Assembly: GCF_000699445.3 (NCBI RefSeq)
Contig: NC_067198.1
Span: forward strand, 21,594,536-21,658,535
DNA length: 64,000 nucleotides
Direction: 5' to 3'
Source: Schistosoma haematobium
Lineage: Eukaryota; Platyhelminthes; Trematoda; Strigeidida; Schistosomatidae
The translations under genes were made by a program, and so were the position numbers. Positions 7,823 to 21,850 of this stretch are shown here, piece by piece. Every line of letters begins with the position of its first letter. Positions within the stretch are counted from its first letter, which is position 1. The notes beneath the pieces are model-generated. The model did not search any database. It had not been told where the DNA came from and saw nothing but the letters and a program-made list of their open reading frames with translations.

Positions 7823-10158
7823 TAACTATCTAACTAACCATACAGAGATTGAAATAAATAGAGAGTCTTCACTCGACCTTTATGTCACTGATGAATGTGC
7901 ACAGAAAGAGTAGAGAATGAAGGAAGTGGCAGTGCTTAACCGGTTTGTTATATCGATTCAAACGGTCGACTGTCAACACTGAAAATGCAATATATGTGTG
8001 CATGTTCTTGTGCGTGTGCTTGTGCGTGTGCGTGTGCGTGTTCATCTGCAACACACATAGGAATGTCGGAACAAGTCTGGAGAATTTGGAGATCATATGG
8101 GAAACCAATGGAGGAGCAGTGTGTGAATGGTATAGAAAGGCGATATTTCATCGTCTTCTCCACATTGTCCACCTCATCACTGTCTTACTTCCACACCTTC
8201 TCCCATAATGTTCGCACTCATGATTGGCGTGTTCTGGGACGAGTCACCTGTTCATGTCGAAGGTAGTAGAGGAATGAAGGAGAGAGTGGAATGGACACGA
8301 ACTGTTAGCGTGAATCATCTACGCTTCGTATATGGATGTGTGAGGGTGTTGACGTGTGTATCAGAGGGCGATGATGTCGATGAAAATGACGGGACGGCGA
8401 AGGAGGTCCTTGCGGCCCACTGGTTAGGTAGGCCACCCACCGAAGCAGGCTTAATTCTCCGTAACGAAGTAACCACCTCCATTGCCCGACGAACAACTAC
8501 TGTGAATTCTCAGTCATCAACTTCGCATCATACAAGTGTGAACCAATCAACACACAATATGCACATCATTGGTCATTCAATATTGCAATGATCATGTGTG
8601 CGACAATCCATACGTTGTTCAGTCAGTCAGTCAGTCAGTCAGTCAGTCAGTCAATCATTGATATAGTTGTTGAAATGCAAACCGACCCTCTCTACCACTT
8701 ACCCTGTGTATAGTCAGCAGTGTGTGACACATCATAACGACACTGGCATTTCACTGGAATATGGGTGTTAACTATCAATAAGACGAAGGTGAGAAGATAT
8801 GACAACAAATTGAAAATTTGACCATCCGATTTGTCCTACTCATCAGTAGTATGGTGTGACATGTGAAAGAAAAACCACCACCAAACTGACCGACTGCCTG
8901 ACCTAACAGTTCACATGGCAGCTGACATTGAGTAACCCGGTTATAACAACAATTACACTTCTCAACATCACAACATCTCACCCATTCCCACTCTCTTATC
9001 ACCAGAACAACAGAACATCAATATCGATCCAGTCCGTAGACTCCAAATCCATCATCTACAGTTAATCGAACTGATATTTCAAAGATATTTGACAATGTTT
9101 ATTGAGCTATACCACTAACGAAACCAAGATGTGCGTGTCCTGTGCTCAGTCAATACCATCTCGATTTCGATGGAGTAAACGGGGTATCACTGCTCTCCAA
9201 TGTTTCACTCCATTGTGTAATCTTAGAGGTATATTCACACCAATTTGTGTATTCCCACTACAATCGATCGACTGTGTGTCACGGAGTATGACAATTGGGC
9301 GACTGTGTTCTTTTTCATTCTTTCGTCTCACACATCATCTTCAACACAGATCCAATGCTAGTCGACTGTTTTGCACCCATCACCAACACTGAACTGTTCG
9401 TCAATTAATCAGACAAAACCGCACACACACACACACACACAGAGGGAGCATGATTCTGCGTATTGTGTCTCTCATGTGACTACAACTCACGCACTCATTT
9501 GTAGATTACCAATGTTGGTGGTGAGTCTACTCGAGCTGAAAAGGATTGGTGTAGCCTCGTAGCTTACATCGAAGTCACACCTCACGATAAGTACATAACT
9601 TGGCTTAGACTATCGTGATAACCAGGCAATGCGGCTCCCTTAATGACTGTCTAGAAAGAATGGAATCTTGCCGAAAAGCATAGTTTATCGGAGAGAACAG
9701 ACTACAGAGGTACAGAGTAATGACGCTGCCACATGAACTAGTCTGTGATATCCAACTGATTCATCCGCATCAGTCATACTCGACCTTGATGATGTTGAGC
9801 GAATTGTTCAACGTTCAGTGATCTGCCGTTGAACGTAAAACACGGTTCGACTCGATGGAGGATTTGTCTAGAACTCAACGGCACTCCACTGGCCCTACAC
9901 ATTGAAGCATATAATGGATTCGTGTCTCTCCACATTTCCATCCACAAAGCCAATGGACTGAACACTCTTCAGTAACTGTTCCCCAAGTGTTTCCGTGTTA
10001 ACCGTAACATTCTGTCAATTGTCGGTTAAAGAAATTCTTTCAGATTCCATATGCAACCATTAATTTGATCTGTTTTACTTCTGTGTTGAGAATACCACAA
10101 AGAATTCCCACTGGACACCAATCACTGGGATAAAGAAATCATTAGATTACTAACTGAC
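7823..10158 (+). repeat. Array unit 2
   Basis: 2,336 bp. Hexamer mid, CAGT x8, CA x10; s1 G, s2 G, s3 T, s4 C, s5 C. Confidence 0.95.
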
Positions 10159-12496
10159 TAACTATCTAACTAACCATACAGAGATTGAAATAAATAGAGA
10201 GTCTTCACTCGACCTTTATGTCACTGATGAATGTGCACAGAAAGAGTAGAGAATGAAGGAAGTGGCAGTGCTTAACCGGTTTGTTATATCGATTCAAACG
10301 GTCGACTGTCAACACTGAAAATGCAATATATGTGTGCATGTTCTTGTGCGTGTGCTTGTGCGTGTGCGTGTGCGTGTTCATCTGCAACACACATAGGAAT
10401 GTCGGAACAAGTCTGGAGAATTTGGAGATCATATGGGAAACCAATGGAGGAGCAGTGTGTGAATGGTATAGAAAGGCGATATTTCATCGTCTTCTCCACA
10501 TTGTCCACCTCATCACTGTCTTACTTCCACACCTTCTCCCATAATGTTCGCACTCATGATTGGCGTGTTCTGGGACGAGTCACCTGTTCATGTCGAAGGT
10601 AGTAGAGGAATGAAGGAGAGAGTGGAATGGACACGAACTGTTAGCGTGAATCATCTACGCTTCGTATATGGATGTGTGAGGGTGTTGACGTGTGTATCAG
10701 AGGGCGATGATGTCGATGAAAATGACGGGACGGCGAAGGAGGTCCTTGCGGCCCACTGGTTAGGTAGGCCACCCACCGAAGCAGGCTTAATTCTCCGTAA
10801 CGAAGTAACCACCTCCATTGCCCGACGAACAACTACTGTGAATTCTCAGTCATCAACTTCGCATCATACAAGTGTGAACCAATCAACACACAATATGCAC
10901 ATCATTGGTCATTCAATATTGCAATGATCATGTGTGCGACAATCCATACGTTGTTCAGTCAGTCAGTCAGTCAGTCAGTCAGTCAGTCAATCATTGATAT
11001 AGTTGTTGAAATGCAAACCGACCCTCTCTACCACTTACCCTGTGTATAGTCAGCAGTGTGTGACACATCATAACGACACTGGCATTTCACTGGAATATGG
11101 GTGTTAACTATCAATAAGACGAAGGTGAGAAGATATGACAACAAATTGAAAATTTGACCATCCGATTTGTCCTACTCATCAGTAGTATGGTGTGACATGT
11201 GAAAGAAAAACCACCACCAAACTGACCGACTGCCTGACCTAACAGTTCACATGGCAGCTGACATTGAGTAACCCGGTTATAACAACAATTACACTTCTCA
11301 ACATCACAACATCTCACCCATTCCCACTCTCTTATCACCAGAACAACAGAACATCAATATCGATCCAGTCCGTAGACTCCAAATCCATCATCTACAGTTA
11401 ATCGAACTGATATTTCAAAGATATTTGACAATGTTTATTGAGCTATACCACTAACGAAACCAAGATGTGCGTGTCCTGTGCTCAGTCAATACCATCTCGA
11501 TTTCGATGGAGTAAACGGGGTATCACTGCTCTCCAATGTTTCACTCCATTGTGTAATCTTAGAGGTATATTCACACCAATTTGTGTATTCCCACTACAAT
11601 CGATCGACTGTGTGTCACGGAGTATGACAATTGGGCGACTGTGTTCTTTTTCATTCTTTCGTCTCACACATCATCTTCAACACAGATCCAATGCTAGTCG
11701 ACTGTTTTGCACCCATCACCAACACTGAACTGTTCGTCAATTAATCAGACAAAACCGCACACAAACACACACACACACAGAGGGAGCATGATTCTGCGTA
11801 TTGTGTCTCTCATGTGACTACAACTCACGCACTCATTTGTAGATTACCAATGTTGGTGGTGAGTCTACTCGAGCTGAAAAGGATTGGTGTAGCCTCGTAG
11901 CTTACATCGAAGTCACACCTCACGATAAGTACATAACTTGGCTTAGACTATCGTGATAACCAGGCAATGCGGCTCCCTTAATGACTGTCTAGAAAGAATG
12001 GAATCTTGCCGAAAAGCATAGTTTATCGGAGAGAACAGACTACAGAGGTACAGAGTAATGACGCTGCCACATGAACTAGTCTGTGATATCCAACTGATTC
12101 ATCCGCATCAGTCATACTCGACCTTGATGATGTTGAGCGAATTGTTCAACGTTCAGTGATCTGCCGTTGAACGTAAAACACGGTTCGACTCGATGGAGGA
12201 TTTGTCTAGAACTCAACGGCACTCCACTGGCCCTACACATTGAAGCATATAATGGATTCGTGTCTCTCCACATTTCCATCCACAAAGCCAATGGACTGAA
12301 CACTCTTCAGTAACTGTTCCCCAAGTGTTTCCGTGTTAACCGTAACATTCTGTCAATTGTCGGTTAAAGAAATTCTTTCAGATTCCATATGCAACCATTA
12401 ATTTGATCTGTTTTACTTCTGTGTTGAGAATACCACAAAGAATTCCCACTGGACACCAATCACTGGGATAAAGAAATCATTAGATTACTAACTGAC
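10159..12496 (+). repeat. Array unit 3
   Basis: 2,338 bp. Hexamer mid, CAGT x8; the CA tract is interrupted by AA at about 11763; s1 G, s2 G, s3 T, s4 C, s5 C. Confidence 0.95.
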
Positions 12497-14830
12497 TAAC
12501 TATCTAACTAACCATACAGAGATTGAAATAAATAGAGAGTCTTCACTCGACCTTTATGTCACTGATGAATGTGCACAGAAAGAGTAGAGAATGAAGGAAG
12601 TGGCAGTGCTTAACCGGTTTGTTATATCGATTCAAACGGTCGACTGTCAACACTGAAAATGCAATATATGTGTGCATGTTCTTGTGCGTGTGCTTGTGCG
12701 TGTGCGTGTGCGTGTTCATCTGCAACACACATAGGAATGTCGGAACAAGTCTGGAGAATTTGGAGATCATATGGGAAACCAATGGAGGAGCAGTGTGTGA
12801 ATGGTATAGAAAGGCGATATTTCATCGTCTTCTCCACATTGTCCACCTCATCACTGTCTTACTTCCACACCTTCTCCCATAATGTTCGCACTCATGATTG
12901 GCGTGTTCTGGGACGAGTCACCTGTTCATGTCGAAGGTAGTAGAGGAATGAAGGAGAGAGTGGAATGGACACGAACTGTTAGCGTGAATCATCTACGCTT
13001 CGTATATGGATGTGTGAGGGTGTTGACGTGTGTATCAGAGGGCGATGATGTCGATGAAAATGACGGGACGGCGAAGGAGGTCCTTGCGGCCCACTGGTTA
13101 GGTAGGCCACCCACCGAAGCAGGCTTAATTCTCCGTAACGAAGTAACCACCTCCATTGCCCGACGAACAACTACTGTGAATTCTCAGTCATCAACTTCGC
13201 ATCATACAAGTGTGAACCAATCAACACACAATATGCACATCATTGGTCATTCAATATTGCAATGATCATGTGTGCGACAATCCATACGTTGTTCAGTCAG
13301 TCAGTCAGTCAGTCAGTCAGTCAGTCAATCATTGATATAGTTGTTGAAATGCAAACCGACCCTCTCTACCACTTACCCTGTGTATAGTCAGCAGTGTGTG
13401 ACACATCATAACGACACTGGCATTTCACTGGAATATGGGTGTTAACTATCAATAAGACGAAGGTGAGAAGATATGACAACAAATTGAAAATTTGACCATC
13501 CGATTTGTCCTACTCATCAGTAGTATGGTGTGACATGTGAAAGAAAAACCACCACCAAACTGACCGACTGCCTGACCTAACAGTTCACATGGCAGCTGAC
13601 ATTGAGTAACCCGGTTATAACAACAATTACACTTCTCAACATCACAACATCTCACCCATTCCCACTCTCTTATCACCAGAACAACAGAACATCAATATCG
13701 ATCCAGTCCGTAGACTCCAAATCCATCATCTACAGTTAATCGAACTGATATTTCAAAGATATTTGACAATGTTTATTGAGCTATACCACTAACGAAACCA
13801 AGATGTGCGTGTCCTGTGCTCAGTCAATACCATCTCGATTTCGATGGAGTAAACGGGGTATCACTGCTCTCCAATGTTTCACTCCATTGTGTAATCTTAG
13901 AGGTATATTCACACCAATTTGTGTATTCCCACTACAATCGATCGACTGTGTGTCACGGAGTATGACAATTGGGCGACTGTGTTCTTTTTCATTCTTTCGT
14001 CTCACACATCATCTTCAACACAGATCCAATGCTAGTCGACTGTTTTGCACCCATCACCAACACTGAACTGTTCGTCAATTAATCAGACAAAACCGCACAC
14101 ACACACACACACAGAGGGAGCATGATCCTGCGTATTGTGTCTCTCATGTGACTACAACTCACGCACTCATTTGTAGATTACCAATGTTGGTGGTGAGTCT
14201 ACTCGAGCTGAAAAGGATTGGTGTAGCCTCGTAGCTTACATCGAAGTCACACCTCACGATAAGTACATAACTTGGCTTAGACTATCGTGATAACCAGGCA
14301 ATGCGGCTCCCTTAATGACTGTCTAGAAAGAATGGAATCTTGCCGAAAAGCATAGTTTATCGGAGAGAACAGACTACAGAGGTACAGAGTAATGACGCTG
14401 CCACATGAACTAGTCTGTGATATCCAACTGATTCATCCGCATCAGTCATACTCGACCTTGATGATGTTGAGCGAATTGTTCAACGTTCAGTGATCTGCCG
14501 TTGAACGTAAAACACGGTTCGACTCGATGGAGGATTTGTCTAGAACTCAACGGCACTCCACTGGCCCTACACATTGAAGCATATAATGGATTCGTGTCTC
14601 TCCACATTTCCATCCACAAAGCCAATGGACTGAACACTCTTCAGTAACTGTTCCCCAAGTGTTTCCGTGTTAACCGTAACATTCTGTCAATTGTCGGTTA
14701 AAGAAATTCTTTCAGATTCCATATGCAACCATTAATTTGATCTGTTTTACTTCTGTGTTGAGAATACCACAAAGAATTCCCACTGGACACCAATCACTGG
14801 GATAAAGAAATCATTAGATTACTAACTGAC
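12497..14830 (+). repeat. Array unit 4
   Basis: 2,334 bp. Hexamer mid, CAGT x8, CA x9 (shortest); s1 G, s2 G, s3 C, s4 C, s5 C. Confidence 0.95.
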
Positions 14831-17160
14831 TAACTATCTAACTAACCATACAGAGATTGAAATAAATAGAGAGTCTTCACTCGACCTTTATGTCACTGAT
14901 GAATGTGCACAGAAAGAGTAGAGAATGAAGGAAGTGGCAGTGCTTAACCGGTTTGTTATATCGATTCAAACGGTCGACTGTCAACACTGAAAATGCAATA
15001 TATGTGTGCATGTTCTTGTGCGTGTGCTTGTGCGTGTGCTTGTGCGTGTGCGTGTTCATCTGCAACACACATAGGAATGTCGGAACAAGTCTGGAGAATT
15101 TGGAGATCATATGGGAAACCAATGGAGGAGCAGTGTGTGAATGGTATAGAAAGGCGATATTTCATCGTCTTCTCCACATTGTCCACCTCATCACTGTCTT
15201 ACTTCCACACCTTCTCCCATAATGTTCGCACTCATGATTGGCGTGTTCTGGGACGAGTCACCTGTTCATGTCGAAGGTAGTAGAGGAATGAAGGAGAGAG
15301 TGGAATGGACACGAACTGTTAGCGTGAATCATCTACGCTTCGTATATGGATGTGTGAGGGTGTTGACGTGTGTATCAGAGAGCGATGATGTCGATGAAAA
15401 TGACGGGACGGCGAAGGAGGTCCTTGCGGCCCACTGGTTAGGTAGGCCACCCACCGAAGCAGGCTTAATTCTCCGTAACGAAGTAACCACCTCCATTGCC
15501 CGACGAACAACTACTGTGAATTCTCAGTCATCAACTTCGCATCATACAAGTGTGAACCAATCAACACACAATATGCACATCATTGGTCATTCAATATTGC
15601 AATGATCATGTGTGCGACAATCCATACGTTGTTCAGTCAGTCAGTCAGTCAGTCAATCATTGATATAGTTGTTGAAATGCAAACCGACCCTCTCTACCAC
15701 TTACCCTGTGTATAGTCAGCAGTGTGTGACACATCATAACGACACTGGCATTTCACTGGAATATGGGTGTTAACTATCAATAAGACGAAGGTGAGAAGAT
15801 ATGACAACAAATTGAAAATTTGACCATCCGATTTGTCCTACTCATCAGTAGTATGGTGTGACATGTGAAAGAAAAACCACCACCAAACTGACCGACTGCC
15901 TGACCTAACAGTTCACATGGCAGCTGACATTGAGTAACCCGGTTATAACAACAATTACACTTCTCAACATCACAACATCTCACCCATTCCCACTCTCTTA
16001 TCACCAGAACAACAGAACATCAATATCGATCCAGTCCGTAGACTCCAAATCCATCATCTACAGTTAATCGAACTGATATTTCAAAGATATTTGACAATGT
16101 TTATTGAGCTATACCACTAACGAAACCAAGATGTGCGTGTCCTGTGCTCAGTCAATACCATCTCGATTTCGATGGAGTAAACGGGGTATCACTGCTCTCC
16201 AATGTTTCACTCCATTGTGTAATCTTAGAGGTATATTCACACCAATTTGTGTATTCCCACTACAATCGATCGACTGTGTGTCACGGAGTATGACAATTGG
16301 GCGACTGTGTTCTTTTTCATTCTTTCGTCTCACACATCATCTTCAACACAGATCCAATGCTAGTCGACTGTTTTGCACCCATCACCAACACTGAACTGTT
16401 CGTCAATTAATCAGACAAAACCGCACACACACACACACACACAGAGGGAGCATGATCCTGCGTATTGTGTCTCTCATGTGACTACAACTCACGCACTCAT
16501 TTGTAGATTACCAATGTTGGTGGTGAGTCTACTCGAGCTGAAAAGGATTGGTGTAGCCTCGTAGCTTACATCGAAGTCACACCTCACGATAAGTACATAA
16601 CTTGGCTTAGACTATCGTGATAACCAGGCAATGCGGCTCCCTTAATGACTGTCTAGAAAGAATGGAATCTTGCCGAAAAGCATAGTTTATCGGAGAGAAC
16701 AGACTACAGAGGTACAGAGTAATGACGCTGCCACATGAACTAGTCTGTGATATCCAACTGATTCATCCGCATCAGTCATACTCGACCTTGATGATGTTGA
16801 GCGAATTGTTCAACGTTCAGTGATCTGCCGTTGAACGTAAAACACGGTTCGACTCGATGGAGGATTTGTCTAGAACTCAACGGCACTCCACTGGCCCTAC
16901 ACATTGAAGCATATAATGGATTCGTGTCTCTCCACATTTCCATCCACAAAGCCAATGGACTGAACACTCTTCAGTAACTGTTCCCCAAGTGTTTCCGTGT
17001 TAACCGTAACATTCTGTCAATTGTCGGTTAAAGAAATTCTTTCAGATTCCATATGCAACCATTAATTTGATCTGTTTTACTTCTGTGTTGAGAATACCAC
17101 AAAGAATTCCCACTGGACACCAATCACTGGGATAAAGAAATCATTAGATTACTAACTGAC
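14831..17160 (+). repeat. Array unit 5
   Basis: 2,330 bp, the shortest. Hexamer long, CAGT x5, CA x10; s1 A, s2 G, s3 C, s4 C, s5 C. Confidence 0.95.
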
Positions 17161-18759
17161 TAACTATCTAACTAACCATACAGAGATTGAAATAAATAGA
17201 GAGTCTTCACTCGACCTTTATGTCACTGATGAATGTGCACAGAAAGAGTAGAGAATGAAGGAAGTGGCAGTGCTTAACCGGTTTGTTATATCGATTCAAA
17301 CGGTCGACTGTCAACACTGAAAATGCAATATATGTGTGCATGTTCTTGTGCGTGTGCTTGTGCGTGTGCTTGTGCGTGTGCGTGTTCATCTGCAACACAC
17401 ATAGGAATGTCGGAACAAGTCTGGAGAATTTGGAGATCATATGGGAAACCAATGGAGGAGCAGTGTGTGAATGGTATAGAAAGGCGATATTTCATCGTCT
17501 TCTCCACATTGTCCACCTCATCACTGTCTTACTTCCACACCTTCTCCCATAATGTTCGCACTCATGATTGGCGTGTTCTGGGACGAGTCACCTGTTCATG
17601 TCGAAGGTAGTAGAGGAATGAAGGAGAGAGTGGAATGGACACGAACTGTTAGCGTGAATCATCTACGCTTCGTATATGGATGTGTGAGGGTGTTGACGTG
17701 TGTATCAGAGGGCGATGATGTCGATGAAAATGACGGGACGGCGAAGGAGGTCCTTGCGGCCCACTGGTTAGGTAGGCCACCCACCGAAGCAGGCTTAATT
17801 CTCCGTAACGAAGTAACCACCTCCATTGCCCGACGAACAACTACTGTGAATTCTCAGTCATCAACTTCGCATCATACAAGTGTGAACCAATCAACACACA
17901 ATATGCACATCATTGGTCATTCAATATTGCAATGATCATGTGTGCGACAATCCATACGTTGTTCAGTCAGTCAGTCAGTCAGTCAGTCAGTCAATCATTG
18001 ATATAGTTGTTGAAATGCAAACCGACCCTCTCTACCACTTACCCTGTGTATAGTCAGCAGTGTGTGACACATCATAACGACACTGGCATTTCACTGGAAT
18101 ATGGGTGTTAACTATCAATAAGACGAAGGTGAGAAGATATGACAACAAATTGAAAATTTGACCATCCGATTTGTCCTACTCATCAGTAGTATGGTGTGAC
18201 ATGTGAAAGAAAAACCACCACCAAACTGACCGACTGCCTGACCTAACAGTTCACATGGCAGCTGACATTGAGTAACCCGGTTATAACAACAATTACACTT
18301 CTCAACATCACAACATCTCACCCATTCCCACTCTCTTATCACCAGAACAACAGAACATCAATATCGATCCAGTCCGTAGACTCCAAATCCATCATCTACA
18401 GTTAATCGAACTGATATTTCAAAGATATTTGACAATGTTTATTGAGCTATACCACTAACGAAACCAAGATGTGCGTGTCCTGTGCTCAGTCAATACCATC
18501 TCGATTTCGATGGAGTAAACGGGGTATCACTGCTCTCCAATGTTTCACTCCATTGTGTAATCTTAGAGGTATATTCACACCAATTTGTGTATTCCCACTA
18601 CAATCGATCGACTGTGTGTCACGGAGTATGACAATTGGGCGACTGTGTTCTTTTTCATTCTTTCGTCTCACACATCATCTTCAACACAGATCCAATGCTA
18701 GTCGACTGTTTTGCACCCATCACCAACACTGAACTGTTCGTCAATTAATCAGACAAAAC

Positions 18760-18796
<37 letters not shown>

Positions 18797-19512
18797 AGGG
18801 AGCATGATTCTGCGTATTGTGTCTCTCATGTGACTACAACTCACGCACTCATTTGTAGATTACCAATGTTGGTGGTGAGTCTACTCGAGCTGAAAAGGAT
18901 TGGTGTAGCCTCGTAGCTTACATCGAAGTCACACCTCACGATAAGTACATAACTTGGCTTAGACTATCGTGATAACCAGGCAATGCGGCTCCCTTAATGA
19001 CTGTCTAGAAAGAATGGAATCTTGCCGAAAAGCATAGTTTATCGGAGAGAACAGACTACAGAGGTACAGAGTAATGACGCTGCCACATGAACTAGTCTGT
19101 GATATCCAACTGATTCATCCGCATCAGTCATACTCGACCTTGATGATGTTGAGCGAATTGTTCAAAGTTCAGTGATCTGCCGTTGAACGTAAAACACGGT
19201 TCGACTCGATGGAGGATTTGTCTAGAACTCAACGGCACTCCACTGGCCCTACACATTGAAGCATATAATGGATTCGTGTCTCTCCACATTTCCATCCACA
19301 AAGCCAATGGACTGAACACTCTTCAGTAACTGTTCCCCAAGTGTTTCCGTGTTAACCGTAACATTCTGTCAATTGTCGGTTAAAGAAATTCTTTCAGATT
19401 CCATATGCAACCATTAATTTGATCTGTTTTACTTCTGTGTTGAGAATACCACAAAGAATTCCCACTGGACACCAATCACTGGGATAAAGAAATCATTAGA
19501 TTACTAACTGAC
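17161..19512 (+). repeat. Array unit 6
   Basis: 2,352 bp. Hexamer long, CAGT x7, CA x16 (longest) with an extra GA; s1 G, s2 G, s3 T, s4 A, s5 C. Confidence 0.95.
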
Positions 19513-21105
19513 TAACTATCTAACTAACCATACAGAGATTGAAATAAATAGAGAGTCTTCACTCGACCTTTATGTCACTGATGAATGTGCACAGAAAGAG
19601 TAGAGAATGAAGGAAGTGGCAGTGCTTAACCGGTTTGTTATATCGATTCAAACGGTCGACTGTCAACACTGAAAATGCAATATATGTGTGCATGTTCTTG
19701 TGCGTGTGCTTGTGCGTGTGCTTGTGCGTGTGCGTGTTCATCTGCAACACACATAGGAATGTCGGAACAAGTCTGGAGAATTTGGAGATCATATGGGAAA
19801 CCAATGGAGGAGCAGTGTGTGAATGGTATAGAAAGGCGATATTTCATCGTCTTCTCCACATTGTCCACCTCATCACTGTCTTACTTCCACACCTTCTCCC
19901 ATAATGTTCGCACTCATGATTGGCGTGTTCTGGGACGAGTCACCTGTTCATGTCGAAGGTAGTAGAGGAATGAAGGAGAGAGTGGAATGGACACGAACTG
20001 TTAGCGTGAATCATCTACGCTTCGTATATGGATGTGTGAGGGTGTTGACGTGTGTATCAGAGGGCGATGATGTCGATGAAAATGACGGGACGGCGAAGGA
20101 GGTCCTTGCGGCCCACTGGTTAGGTAGGCCACCCACCGAAGCAGGCTTAATTCTCCGTAACGAAGTAACCACCTCCATTGCCCGACGAACAACTACTGTG
20201 AATTCTCAGTCATCAACTTCGCATCATACAAGTGTGAACCAATCAACACACAATATGCACATCATTGGTCATTCAATATTGCAATGATCATGTGTGCGAC
20301 AATCCATACGTTGTTCAGTCAGTCAGTCAGTCAGTCAATCATTGATATAGTTGTTGAAATGCAAACCGACCCTCTCTACCACTTACCCTGTGTATAGTCA
20401 GCAGTGTGTGACACATCATAACGACACTGGCATTTCACTGGAATATGGGTGTTAACTATCAATAAGACGAAGGTGAGAAGATATGACAACAAATTGAAAA
20501 TTTGACCATCCGATTTGTCCTACTCATCAGTAGTATGGTGTGACATGTGAAAGAAAAACCACCACCAAACTGACCGACTGCCTGACCTAACAGTTCACAT
20601 GGCAGCTGACATTGAGTAACCCGGTTATAACAACAATTACACTTCTCAACATCACAACATCTCACCCATTCCCACTCTCTTATCACCAGAACAACAGAAC
20701 ATCAATATCGATCCAGTCCGTAGACTCCAAATCCATCATCTACAGTTAATCGAACTGATATTTCAAAGATATTTGACAATGTTTATTGAGCTATACCACT
20801 AACGAAACCAAGATGTGCGTGTCCTGTGCTCAGTCAATACCATCTCGATTTCGATGGAGTAAACGGGGTATCACTGCTCTCCAATGTTTCACTCCATTGT
20901 GTAATCTTAGAGGTATATTCACACCAATTTGTGTATTCCCACTACAATCGATCGACTGTGTGTCACGGAGTATGACAATTGGGCGACTGTGTTCTTTTTC
21001 ATTCTTTCGTCTCACACATCATCTTCAACACAGATCCAATGCTAGTCGACTGTTTTGCACCCATCACCAACACTGAACTGTTCGTCAATTAATCAGACAA
21101 AACCG

Positions 21106-21136
<31 letters not shown>

Positions 21137-21850
21137 GGAGCATGATCCTGCGTATTGTGTCTCTCATGTGACTACAACTCACGCACTCATTTGTAGATTA
21201 CCAATGTTGGTGGTGAGTCTACTCGAGCTGAAAAGGATTGGTGTAGCCTCGTAGCTTACATCGAAGTCACACCTCACGATAAGTACATAACTTGGCTTAG
21301 ACTATCGTGATAACCAGGCAATGCGGCTCCCTTAATGACTGTCTAGAAAGAATGGAATCTTGCCGAAAAGCATAGTTTATCGGAGAGAACAGACTACAGA
21401 GGTACAGAGTAATGACGCTGCCACATGAACTAGTCTGTGATATCCAACTGATTCATCCGCATCAGTCATACTCGACCTTGATGATGTTGAGCGAATTGTT
21501 CAAAGTTCAGTGATCTGCCGTTGAACGTAAAACACGGTTCGACTCGATGGAGGATTTGTCTAGAACTCAACGGCACTCCACTGGCCCTACACATTGAAGC
21601 ATATAATGGATTCGTGTCTCTCCACATTTCCATCCACAAAGCCAATGGACTGAACACTCTTCAGTAACTGTTCCCCAAGTGTTTCCGTGTTAACCGTAAC
21701 ATTCTGTCAATTGTCGGTTAAAGAAATTCTTTCAGATTCCATATGCAACCATTAATTTGATCTGTTTTACTTCTGTGTTGAGAATACCACAAAGAATTCC
21801 CACTGGACACCAATCACTGGGATAAAGAAATCATTAGATTACTAACTGAC
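19513..21850 (+). repeat. Array unit 7
   Basis: 2,338 bp. Hexamer long, CAGT x5, CA x14; s1 G, s2 G, s3 C, s4 A, s5 C. Confidence 0.95.
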